From the NCBI GenBank assembly GCA_965658225.1, contig CBFHRK010000094.1:1-6186 (forward strand): DNA of 6,186 bases. The letters run 5' to 3'. The notes under the pieces are model-generated. The model saw nothing but the letters and a program-made list of their open reading frames with translations, was not told the DNA's origin and did not search any database. This document shows, in pieces, positions 1 to 6,186 of this stretch (the first letter of the stretch is position 1; the number at the start of each line of letters is the position of its first letter). Both the position numbers and the translations under genes were made by a program. This stretch comes from ECT2AJA-044 sp965658225 (lineage in GTDB: Bacteria > Bacteroidota > Bacteroidia > Flavobacteriales > ECT2AJA-044).

Positions 1-1368
1 CAAGTTGTAATTCCAAGCGTAACAGGGTACTTCCGGAAAGTAATGCACCAATAAACTTGGTTTCCCTGCCAAGAAAACTATTTCTCCTTGTCTTTCAATT
101 TCCGCTTCTAGAACACCGAGAATGGGTCGTTCGAATCGCGGAATAAGACTAAAGTTTTGATCCTTTAAACTGTATGGAGAGAATACGTTTCCTACCGTTA
201 GGTAGAGGCCGGCAACCAACGCAATGAATATATAAACAGGCTGAATACTTTCCGTTTTCAGCTTGTCAATAACAGCCCCAATCAAAATAAAAACACTCGT
301 TCCAAGCGCCACGATATAGGCAATATGCACCACCAAATAGTAGCGATTAAATCCAAAGGGTGGATTAAACTCACCCCCCATTACAACACTCAAAATAAAC
401 CAAGAGAAGAAAAAATAACCCAAGGAGAAATAGAAAAAATGATTGACAAAGGTCTTCTTCTTAAGAGACAAAACAACGGCGACGAAAAACAAAATCAAGG
501 GGCCCATCACAAAGAAAAAACCCGACGGTTGATTCACTTTGAAGTAATTCCCCATTGCTTGAAAGGTGAGCGAGAAATCCACTTCTGCTAAAAACTGACG
601 CACCGTTGCCCGAAATAGACCATTGAAAAAAGCCAAGCCGAAAAGCACAAGCAACCCAGCCGCTCCCGTAATGAGCGTCCGCTTTTCATACAGTTTATGC
701 CGACCGCTTTTGAAAAAATCAAAAACGATGATCCCAAAACCAAAAACAAGCAAGGTGAAATTGACCTGATGGAACAACCCTGGAATGAATAGAAGAACCA
801 ATACAAAGAACACCCGAAGTGCGTAACGCAACTCACTGGTATAAACTCGGTAGGCAAAATAGGCGCACACGAGCATAAATACATAACTATAGCTGTAGTA
901 GCGAATAAAATGAAGCGATGCGAGCGTCCAACTCGATAAAATAGTGGGTAAAAACAACAAGCTCAACTCTTTCGGCCACCTAGCGGTGGGACGAACCCAG
1001 AGCCCAATGAAGAAAACCCCTAAAAGCAAGAAAAATGGCCATGATCCATAGACCAATTCAAAATTCCAGCCCAAAGCGTTGGATAACAAATAAATCGGAA
1101 CGTTTAAATAGGAAATGACCAAATGCGACTTGTAAACCGGGTAGTTCTCCGATTCATCAAAACGAATAGCATCGGGATGGGGTGCTTTTAACGGTACTCC
1201 GGTTTCAGCCGCATGAACCACCGCATTATAACTACTAATTTCATCACTGGAGGCCAGAAATATCGACAACTCATCTACTGCCTGCCAGCCTGCCCATGCC
1301 ATGAGCGCAATTGCTAAGGAGTATACTATTCGGACTAATAATGCTTGATTGGGTGCTTTACTGGCCAT
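1..1368 (-). CDS. Multi-pass membrane protein, GT-C glycosyltransferase-like (3' end cut by window edge)
   Basis: Reading the minus strand from ATG at 1368 gives 456 codons with no stop, so the gene continues past position 1. An in-frame TAG at 1423-1425, with no ATG between it and 1368, supports this start. The protein is very hydrophobic. Likely membrane segments are near residues 11-29, 83-99, 107-125, 136-154, 160-176, 183-198, 203-219, 233-251, 283-301, 310-331, 345-367 and 378-396. The long loop after the first segment carries an acidic pair (SSDE, D42-E43), followed by SYNAVVHAAETGVP and an aromatic/acidic stretch. Residues 153-163 read HFIRYYSYSYV. This layout resembles GT-C enzymes (GT39/PMT_2, ArnT-like), which use polyprenyl-phosphate sugar donors and a first-loop acidic motif to modify lipids, glycans or proteins on the outer face of the inner membrane. 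The extra-membrane tail from about residue 397 (VFLAGKPSLLVHYFPE) also fits. The existence of the gene is secure; the glycosyltransferase call is inferred from topology and a weak motif, and donor and acceptor are unknown. It could instead be another polytopic protein of surface polysaccharide synthesis. It follows cysN on the same strand after 140 bases. Confidence 0.8.
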   Translation of the reverse strand, partial: MASKAPNQALLVRIVYSLAIALMAWAGWQAVDELSIFLASSDEISSYNAVVHAAETGVPLKAPHPDAIRFDESENYPVYKSHLVISYLNVPIYLLSNALGWNFELVYGSWPFFLLLGVFFIGLWVRPTARWPKELSLLFLPTILSSWTLASLHFIRYYSYSYVFMLVCAYFAYRVYTSELRYALRVFFVLVLLFIPGLFHQVNFTLLVFGFGIIVFDFFKSGRHKLYEKRTLITGAAGLLVLFGLAFFNGLFRATVRQFLAEVDFSLTFQAMGNYFKVNQPSGFFFVMGPLILFFVAVVLSLKKKTFVNHFFYFSLGYFFFSWFILSVVMGGEFNPPFGFNRYYLVVHIAYIVALGTSVFILIGAVIDKLKTESIQPVYIFIALVAGLYLTVGNVFSPYSLKDQNFSLIPRFERPILGVLEAEIERQGEIVFLAGKPSLLVHYFPEVPCYAWNYNL

Positions 1369-1508
1369 AGAACAAAACTCGCCTTTTTTACGAAACTGAT
1401 AAAATGCAGGCGTTTCCTTAATCTATTCACAACAATCACTTTAAGTCATCGTCACTAGAACTCAAGTAGGAAGTCACCGCGAACGATGAGAAAATCGTTT
1501 CTTCCGAA
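1369..1508 (-). other. Spacer between cysN and the membrane protein gene, with a small inverted repeat
   Basis: This 140-base gap is the longest non-coding stretch in the window. Just after the cysN stop, 1482-1487 (AACGAT) and 1494-1499 (ATCGTT) form a perfect 6-bp inverted repeat around a 6-base loop. On the minus strand it is followed by CGCGGTG rather than a T run, so it is a poor intrinsic terminator. Further along, the motif GTGAC occurs twice (around 1474-1478 and 1450-1454 on the minus strand), with a nearby GATGAC. No clear Bacteroidota-type promoter (TTTG near -33, TAnnTTTG near -7) is visible. Upstream of the ATG at 1368 the sequence AAAAAAGGCGAG is purine-rich but lies about 10 bases away, so it is at best a weak ribosome-binding site. 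Whether the downstream gene is cotranscribed with the cys operon cannot be decided from sequence. Confidence 0.4.
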
Positions 1509-2774
1509 TCAAATAATCATCCCCGCCGCAACGGTTTCATTCGTTCCTTCATCAACCAAGATGATTGATCCAGTGTTCCGGTTCTTGCGATACGAATCGG
1601 CCATCAATGGCTTCGTAGTGCGCAATCGAACACGAGCTATGTCGTTCATTCCAATCGTCCGGTCTTCTTCGTTACGATGCAGGGTGTTGATGTCTACCTT
1701 ATAAACAACCTCCTTCACCATAGCGCGCGCTTGAATAGTGGTATGGAAAATGGCATATTTCCCTCCGGGAATCATGGGCTTGGCATTAAACCAACAAAGC
1801 ATCACGTCTACGTCTTGAATCATGTCTGGACGGTTATTCACCCGGCAAATCATGTCGCCTCGAGAGATGTCGATATCGTCGTTCAGCGTAACCGTTACGC
1901 TCATCGGAGCAAATGCCTCCTCAAGTTCTTGATCACCGTCGTAAATCTTAACAATGGTACTTGTGAATCCGCTCGGGAGAGCGACTACTTCATCGCCTGG
2001 CTTCAGAATTCCGCCAGCGACGCGACCTGCATAGCCGCGAAAATCGTGGTACTCATCGCTATGCGGGCGAATCACCGTTTGCACTGGAAAACGAACGTCA
2101 ATGTGATTTTGATCCGATCCGATGTGAATCGTCTCTAAGGTGTTTAAAAGGGTAGATCCGTTAAACCAATCCATTTTTTCGGACCTATTCACAACATTGT
2201 CGCCGTGAAGGGCAGAGATCGGAATAAATCGGATATCCGGAATTTCTAGCTTCGCACTGAAATTCTTGAATTCCTGTACAATTTCATCGTAGCGTTCTTG
2301 GCTATAATCCACCAAATCCATTTTGTTGATGCACAAAACAACATGCGGAATCTTCAACAAGCTCGCGATAAAACTATGACGACACGTTTGCTCAATAACC
2401 CCTTTTCGTGCATCAACCAATATTAAAGCCAAATTCGCCGTACTCGCCCCTGTCACCATGTTTCGAGTGTACTGAATATGCCCCGGAGTATCGGCAATAA
2501 TGAACTTCCTCTTCGGTGTGGCAAAGTAACGATAGGCCACATCAATGGTAATTCCTTGCTCGCGCTCATCTTTGAGTCCGTCCGTAAACAAACTCAAATC
2601 CACGTGATCCAATCCACGGGTACGACTACTCGCTTCTACCGCTTCAATTTGATCTTGGAAAATACTTTTGGAATCGTATAACAAACGACCAATCAGGGTC
2701 GATTTTCCATCGTCAACGCTCCCCGCTGTTGTAAAGCGGAGCAATTCCATATCTAAATATCCTTTCGTATTCAT
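1509..2774 (-). CDS. cysN: Sulfate adenylyltransferase subunit 1 (CysN, GTPase subunit)
   Basis: CysN is the EF-Tu/EF-1A-like GTPase subunit of ATP sulfurylase. Its GTP hydrolysis drives the unfavourable formation of APS from ATP and sulfate on CysD. All GTPase motifs are visible in the 421 residues: G1 GSVDDGKS (18-25), G2 GITIDV (74-79), G3 DTPGH (95-99), G4 NKMD (150-153) and G5 SAL (187-189). Two beta-barrel domains follow, roughly residues 225-310 and 315-418, and the chain ends VAAGMII. It is shorter than E. coli CysN (about 475 residues) and lacks the C-terminal APS kinase found in CysNC fusions, matching the separate cysC gene here. ATG at 2774 is favoured because a TAG lies in frame three codons upstream (2781-2783). 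Met9 (MELLRFTTAGS) is the only near alternative, but the preceding GYLD also looks typical of the family. A purine-rich AGAATAGA precedes the ATG, with no true Shine-Dalgarno. It is the last cys gene of the operon, 76 bases after cysD. Confidence 0.97.
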   Translation of the reverse strand: MNTKGYLDMELLRFTTAGSVDDGKSTLIGRLLYDSKSIFQDQIEAVEASSRTRGLDHVDLSLFTDGLKDEREQGITIDVAYRYFATPKRKFIIADTPGHIQYTRNMVTGASTANLALILVDARKGVIEQTCRHSFIASLLKIPHVVLCINKMDLVDYSQERYDEIVQEFKNFSAKLEIPDIRFIPISALHGDNVVNRSEKMDWFNGSTLLNTLETIHIGSDQNHIDVRFPVQTVIRPHSDEYHDFRGYAGRVAGGILKPGDEVVALPSGFTSTIVKIYDGDQELEEAFAPMSVTVTLNDDIDISRGDMICRVNNRPDMIQDVDVMLCWFNAKPMIPGGKYAIFHTTIQARAMVKEVVYKVDINTLHRNEEDRTIGMNDIARVRLRTTKPLMADSYRKNRNTGSIILVDEGTNETVAAGMII

Positions 2775-2850
2775 TCTATTCTATTTGAATGCTCTAATTT
2801 TTTTACTCCCGTTCCTTGTTCAAACCTCTTCAATGAAGAAATCGATGGAT

Positions 2851-3756
2851 TTAGAAATATCCTTGTTTTTTACGGTCCTCCATGGCTGATTCACTTCTTT
2901 TGTCATCCGCTCGACCGCCCCTTTCTGTAACACGGGTACTTGCTACTTCTTCAATGATTTTCTCAAGCGTATCGGCATCGGACTCAACCGCACCCGTAAT
3001 GGTTAAATCACCCATCGTACGGAATCGTACGGTTTTCATCTCCGGAATTTCCGATTCTTTTTTATTCAAGAATTCGCTGTTACTCAAATACTGACCATCG
3101 CGGAAAATAACCTCTCGCTCATGGCTGAAGTACAAGTTTGGAATTTCAATTTCCTCTAACATGATGTACTGCCAAACATCCATCTCGGTCCAGTTGCTGA
3201 TCGGGAACACTCTAAAGTGCTCGCCATAGCTCTTGTTCCCGTTGAACAAATTCCAAAGTTCAGGGCGTTGATTTTTTGGATCCCATTGACCAAATTCATC
3301 GCGGTGGCTAAAGAAACGTTCCTTCGCTCTTGCTTTCTCTTCGTCGCGACGGGCTCCACCCATGGCAGCATCGAACTTATTCGCCTCAATCGCTTCTAAC
3401 AAAGCGGGGATCTGTGCGGTATTACGACTGGCATCCGCGCCTTTTTCTTCAGAAGCCTTTCCTTCGTCAATGGCTTTTTGAACTGAGCCAACAACCAATT
3501 GAGCGCCTAATTTCTTTACCAATTCATCGCGAAACTCAATGGTTTCCGGAAAATTATGCCCGGTATCGATATGAACTAAGGGAAAAGGAATTTTGGCTGG
3601 CCAAAAAGCCTTCTTCGCCAAATGGGTAAGAATAATACTGTCTTTACCCCCTGAAAAAAGAAGGCAAGGGTTGTTGAATTGAGCGTACACTTCGCGAATC
3701 ACAAAAATAGATTCTGCTTCGAGTTCGCGTAAATGCTTTAAATAATAACTATGCAT
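2851..3756 (-). CDS. cysD: Sulfate adenylyltransferase subunit 2 (CysD, catalytic subunit)
   Basis: CysD is the catalytic, PP-loop subunit of the heterodimeric ATP sulfurylase. It transfers AMP from ATP to sulfate, giving APS and pyrophosphate, and works in the cytoplasm with CysN, encoded next downstream. The 301-residue length is normal for the family (about 300). Visible landmarks are the PP-loop SGGKDS (35-40), HIDTGHNFPE (62-71), GGARRDEEKARAKER (133-147), and the C-terminal signature RGGRADDKRSESAMEDRK ending in QGYF, which separates CysD from the related PAPS reductases. The C terminus is intact, ending in TAA at 2851-2853. The start ATG at 3756 lies inside the end of cysC, with an 8-base overlap, and is preceded by GAAGG directly before the ATG. 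This overlap suggests translational coupling and supports the start. No key residue appears to be missing. Confidence 0.98.
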   Translation of the reverse strand: MHSYYLKHLRELEAESIFVIREVYAQFNNPCLLFSGGKDSIILTHLAKKAFWPAKIPFPLVHIDTGHNFPETIEFRDELVKKLGAQLVVGSVQKAIDEGKASEEKGADASRNTAQIPALLEAIEANKFDAAMGGARRDEEKARAKERFFSHRDEFGQWDPKNQRPELWNLFNGNKSYGEHFRVFPISNWTEMDVWQYIMLEEIEIPNLYFSHEREVIFRDGQYLSNSEFLNKKESEIPEMKTVRFRTMGDLTITGAVESDADTLEKIIEEVASTRVTERGGRADDKRSESAMEDRKKQGYF

Positions 3757-4357
3757 CCTTCAATGTAATTTTAGGAAGTAAATAATCCAGCACTTGCTGA
3801 ACGTTTTGTTCAATAGTATCCCGATCGGTATTCACCATAATTTCGGGGTTTTCCGGGATTTCAAAAGGAGAATCGATTCCCGTAAAATTTTTAATTTCTC
3901 CGGCCCGTGCTTTCGCATACAAACCTTTCACATCACGACTTTCGGCTACTTCTAGTGGGCAATCGACATGAACTTCTACCATTTCCCCCTCCGCTAATTT
4001 GGCTCTTACTGAGGCCCTATCGGCCCGAAAGGGCGAAATAAACGCTGTTAAAACAATAAGTCCGGCATCCACCATGAGCTTACTCAATTCACCCAAACGG
4101 CGAATATTTTCAACACGCCCGATTTCTGAAAAATCCAGATCGCTGTTGAGTCCGCTCCGAACATTATCTCCATCGAGCAAGTAGGTGTGGAATCCGCGAG
4201 AAACGAGCTCCTGCTCGACTCTATTCGCCACCGTCGATTTTCCTGAACCCGATAGTCCAGTGAACCAAACCACGCAGGGATTTTGCTTCAAGGAAGCGCT
4301 TCTTTCTTGCTTCCCAATTTGATGATTGTGAGGAATTATGTGGAGCTTATCGCTCAT
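3749..4357 (-). CDS. cysC: Adenylylsulfate (APS) kinase (CysC)
   Basis: CysC phosphorylates the 3'-hydroxyl of APS with ATP to make PAPS, the activated sulfate used by PAPS reductase and by sulfotransferases. The 202 residues form a stand-alone kinase of usual length. Motifs in order are Walker A GLSGSGKST (34-42), the substrate-binding DGDNVRSGLN (62-71), FSEIGRVENIRR (76-87), ISPFRADR (107-114, with Ser108 at the conserved serine position), the HVDCPLEV strand (130-137), and the lid segment KGLYAKARAGEIKNFTGID (144-162). One oddity is Gly80, in IGR, where most APS kinases I know have Asp (DR); the neighbouring Arg81 and ENIRR are kept, so activity is expected. ATG at 4357 shares four bases (ATGA) with the permease stop, and the stop TAG overlaps the cysD start, so the gene is coupled on both sides. 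Confidence 0.97.
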   Translation of the reverse strand: MSDKLHIIPHNHQIGKQERSASLKQNPCVVWFTGLSGSGKSTVANRVEQELVSRGFHTYLLDGDNVRSGLNSDLDFSEIGRVENIRRLGELSKLMVDAGLIVLTAFISPFRADRASVRAKLAEGEMVEVHVDCPLEVAESRDVKGLYAKARAGEIKNFTGIDSPFEIPENPEIMVNTDRDTIEQNVQQVLDYLLPKITLKDA

Positions 4358-6132
4358 ATCCAGCCGTATTTAATCCAAACAAAGGTAAGAGAAACAAGCG
4401 CATACAAAAGGGTCATTGGAACACCAATTCGAGCAAAATCCTTCATTCGATAACCGCCTGGACCCAAAACCATTAAATTGGTTTGATAGCCCATTGGGGT
4501 CAAGAATGCACAGGATGCCGCGAATGCTATCGTTAAATAAAATCCTTCCGCATTCGCTCCCATATCACTCCCCAAGGCAAAGGCCAATGGAAACACAATC
4601 GATATCGCAGCTGCATTGGTAATAAAACTCGTTAAAAATAAGGTGAGCGCAAACAGTGCCAACGAAATCGCGATGGGTCCACCACCACTAAAGGCCATAT
4701 TGATCCCCCCTGCCATCCATTCGGCCGTTCCGCTTTGAATAATGGCCTGACCAATAGCCAGGGCAGAAACCAAAATCAATAAGAGCTTGACATCCATTTC
4801 TTTTTTCATGCCGTCGACATTCACAAAACCCAGCACAAGTAAAGCTGCTAACAATATCAAGGAGGCCATAAACAAAGACAAATATCCGGCAAAACCTGCG
4901 ATCGCTACGGCTAATACAACCCCAAAAAATACCCGCTTGGGCGGCGTCGCTTTGGTGATCGGACTCTTGACCTGATTCACGATGTACAGGTTATTGTAGC
5001 GAAACTGATTGCTCGCAAAGCTTTTTCCCGTGCTCAATAGCAGTAAGTCTCCGGCCATAAGTGTGATTTCGCCAATTTTACCACTTACCCGTTCGCCATT
5101 TCGATGAATTGCCAAAATTCCGGCTTGGTAGCGTTCTCTAAAATTCACATGCTTTACCGTAAAGCCAATGAGCGAAGAATTAGCAGGCACTACTGCTTCA
5201 ATAATTTTTCGGCCTTCGGCCGGATCGAACTCGGTGTGCTTCGATAGCTCCAATCCGTTTTGCGCATTCACCAGACTCATAATTGTAGTCGTGTCTCCAA
5301 CGAATAAAAGTGCATCTCCTTCTTCAATAATCTCCTCTGGAGACACCGGAGTAATCACGCGTTCATCGCGCACCACCTCAATTAAAAAGACGCCCTCCAA
5401 ATTTCGAAGATTCGCCCCTTGTACCGATTTACCAACCAAAGAAGAGCCCACACTCACGCGCGTTTCAACAACATATTCCCGCGATGGATCCGATAGCTGA
5501 TCGATCACATCTTGCCGTTCAGGCAATAGTTTTTGGCCGAAAAAATAGAGGAATAGAATACCAAAAACCGTAACGAGTACCCCCGGAACTAGAAAGTCGA
5601 AAAAGCCAAATAGGGGCGCTCCATTTTGTTCCAAGAATCCGTTCAACACCAAGTTGGTGGAAGTACCAATAAGTGTAATCATACCGCCTAGAATAGCCGC
5701 GTAGCTCAGTGGAATCAGCAGTTTGGAAGGGTTCACGCCATTGCGCTTACTCCAATCCGTTACATACGGAATCATCAGCGCCACTACCGGAGTATTGTTC
5801 AACAAACTCGAGAAAAAAGCGACAATGCCGGTCATCCGAAGCAGCATTCCTCGACTCGATTTCGCCGATCGAAAGGGTCGATCGAGCAGCTTTAATAAGT
5901 TAAAATGATCGCGCAGGGCGCCCGAAATAAATATGAGCACAAATATGATGGCGATTTGCCGATTGCCGAATCCGCGCAAAAAATCATCTGTAGTAATAAC
6001 CCCGGAAATCACCAGTACCATTGCCGCAATGAAAAACGACAAGCCCGCTCGGTTGCCTCTTCGAAACAAAGAAACCACTAAGGCCAACAAGGTAATTCCA
6101 ACAACGATTCTATGGTACTCGGCCGGAATCAT
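4354..6132 (-). CDS. SLC13/DASS-family permease with two RCK_C domains, probable sulfate transporter
   Basis: This 592-residue inner-membrane transporter has the divided layout of bacterial SLC13 (CitT/DASS, ArsB/NhaD superfamily) permeases that carry cytoplasmic regulatory domains. The N-terminal membrane half (about 1-200) holds the first signature, LLNNTPVV (110-117), and GTSTN (156-160). Two TrkA_C (RCK_C) domains follow at about 219-296 and 306-386. The C-terminal membrane half (about 400-592) holds the matching second-repeat signatures TNAAAIS (505-511) and TPMGYQTN (545-552). The paired asparagine/threonine motifs are where SLC13 proteins bind Na+ and anion. Substrate cannot be read from the sequence; sulfate is inferred from its place between cysQ and cysC, with 1 base upstream and a 4-base overlap downstream. 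Related RCK-containing SLC13 proteins include sulfate transporters of algae and cyanobacteria. The RCK_C domains may sense a ligand and gate transport. ATG at 6132 is the first start after an in-frame TGA 11 codons upstream. Another divalent anion is a possible alternative substrate. Confidence 0.93.
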   Translation of the reverse strand: MIPAEYHRIVVGITLLALVVSLFRRGNRAGLSFFIAAMVLVISGVITTDDFLRGFGNRQIAIIFVLIFISGALRDHFNLLKLLDRPFRSAKSSRGMLLRMTGIVAFFSSLLNNTPVVALMIPYVTDWSKRNGVNPSKLLIPLSYAAILGGMITLIGTSTNLVLNGFLEQNGAPLFGFFDFLVPGVLVTVFGILFLYFFGQKLLPERQDVIDQLSDPSREYVVETRVSVGSSLVGKSVQGANLRNLEGVFLIEVVRDERVITPVSPEEIIEEGDALLFVGDTTTIMSLVNAQNGLELSKHTEFDPAEGRKIIEAVVPANSSLIGFTVKHVNFRERYQAGILAIHRNGERVSGKIGEITLMAGDLLLLSTGKSFASNQFRYNNLYIVNQVKSPITKATPPKRVFFGVVLAVAIAGFAGYLSLFMASLILLAALLVLGFVNVDGMKKEMDVKLLLILVSALAIGQAIIQSGTAEWMAGGINMAFSGGGPIAISLALFALTLFLTSFITNAAAISIVFPLAFALGSDMGANAEGFYLTIAFAASCAFLTPMGYQTNLMVLGPGGYRMKDFARIGVPMTLLYALVSLTFVWIKYGWI

Positions 6133-6133
6133 A

Positions 6134-6186
6134 CTATTTCCGACGAACGATAAACCAAGGGTTCAATAAGTTTTCTTTGTTATAAG
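6134..6186 (-). CDS. cysQ: 3'(2'),5'-bisphosphate nucleotidase CysQ, C-terminal end only
   Basis: Only the last complete codons of this gene lie in the window. Read on the minus strand in the frame ending at TAG 6134-6136, they give YNKENLLNPWFIVRRK. The LLNPWFIV ending matches the C terminus typical of CysQ-type inositol monophosphatase-family nucleotidases; E. coli CysQ ends in a similar FLNPGFRV. CysQ hydrolyses 3'-phosphoadenosine 5'-phosphate (PAP) to AMP and phosphate, clearing the inhibitory by-product of PAPS use, and may also trim PAPS itself. Its stop is one base from the permease ATG, which points to one transcript and translational coupling. The call rests on 16 residues plus gene context, since cysQ is a common first gene of this cluster in Bacteroidota. 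The promoter of the operon is therefore probably upstream, outside the window. The catalytic motifs cannot be seen. Confidence 0.72.
   Translation of the reverse strand, partial: YNKENLLNPWFIVRRK

Noticed and set aside
325..591. Plus-strand open frame of 88 codons opposite the membrane protein gene
   Set aside because: It is fully antisense to a long open frame with a coherent membrane-protein composition. Its own product is Lys/Gln-rich with no recognisable domain, as expected of a shadow of Phe/Leu codons.
588..884. Minus-strand open frame of 98 codons, cysteine-rich
   Set aside because: It lies inside the membrane protein gene in a different frame on the same strand. The 1-1368 frame has continuous membrane topology across this region, so this is an out-of-frame artefact.
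1369..1508. Candidate Bacteroidota promoter or riboswitch in the spacer
   Set aside because: No TAnnTTTG element with a properly spaced upstream TTTG was found. The spacer is short and lacks the conserved helices of a SAM or other sulfur-linked riboswitch that I could recognise.
1677..2138. Plus-strand open frame of 153 codons opposite cysN
   Set aside because: It is antisense to the conserved CysN domains, shows no recognisable motif and has no ribosome-binding signal.
2827..2839. 13-base palindrome (TCTTCA-A-TGAAGA) in the 76-base gap between cysD and cysN
   Set aside because: A one-base centre cannot form a stable hairpin, and it has no T tract or second copy. A lone short palindrome like this can occur by chance, so neither an operator nor a terminator is claimed.
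3749..4357. Possible CysNC-type or split fusion involving the kinase
   Set aside because: CysC has its own ATG and TAG and lies upstream of cysD, not after cysN. cysN ends normally in VAAGMII, so these are independent proteins.
5168..5500. Plus-strand open frame of 110 codons opposite the RCK_C region of the permease
   Set aside because: Its composition is Ser/Thr-rich and low in information. The opposite strand encodes clear RCK_C domains, so it is a shadow frame.

Overview
The window is a compact stretch of bacterial chromosome with every recognisable gene on the minus strand, so transcription runs from the right edge (6186) to the left edge (1). The proteins look like those of Bacteroidota, probably a Flavobacteriales-like, possibly marine lineage. 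The reasons are CysD and CysN as separate proteins with no CysC fusion, a CysN beginning YLDMELLRFTTAGSVDDGKST, an SLC13/RCK permease inside the sulfate-activation cluster, and weak or absent Shine-Dalgarno sequences. This placement rests on protein character and gene order, not on a marker gene.

Region 6186 to 1509 is a sulfate uptake and activation operon in the order cysQ (3' end only), SLC13-type permease with two RCK_C domains, cysC, cysD, cysN. The first four genes are packed extremely tightly: 1 base between cysQ and the permease, a 4-base overlap into cysC, and an 8-base overlap into cysD. Only cysN is set apart, by 76 bases. The module reads as follows. The permease probably brings in sulfate. 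CysD with CysN makes adenosine 5'-phosphosulfate (APS) from ATP and sulfate, driven by GTP hydrolysis. CysC phosphorylates APS to PAPS. CysQ removes the 3'-phosphate of PAP left after PAPS is used. No PAPS/APS reductase, sulfite reductase or sulfotransferase lies in the window, so the PAPS could feed cysteine synthesis or sulfation of lipids or glycans.

Region 1508 to 1369 is a 140-base spacer with a small inverted repeat but no convincing terminator or promoter. Region 1368 to 1 is a 456-codon open frame that runs off the left edge without a stop. It encodes a protein with about a dozen membrane segments resembling GT-C-fold (GT39/ArnT-like) glycosyltransferases.

No RNA genes, mobile elements, CRISPR arrays or long repeats were seen. 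The plus-strand open frames all lie antisense to these genes and look like shadows. The window is mostly a known kind of system. The points most worth a second look are the unidentified membrane protein beside the PAPS operon and the unresolved fate of the PAPS.
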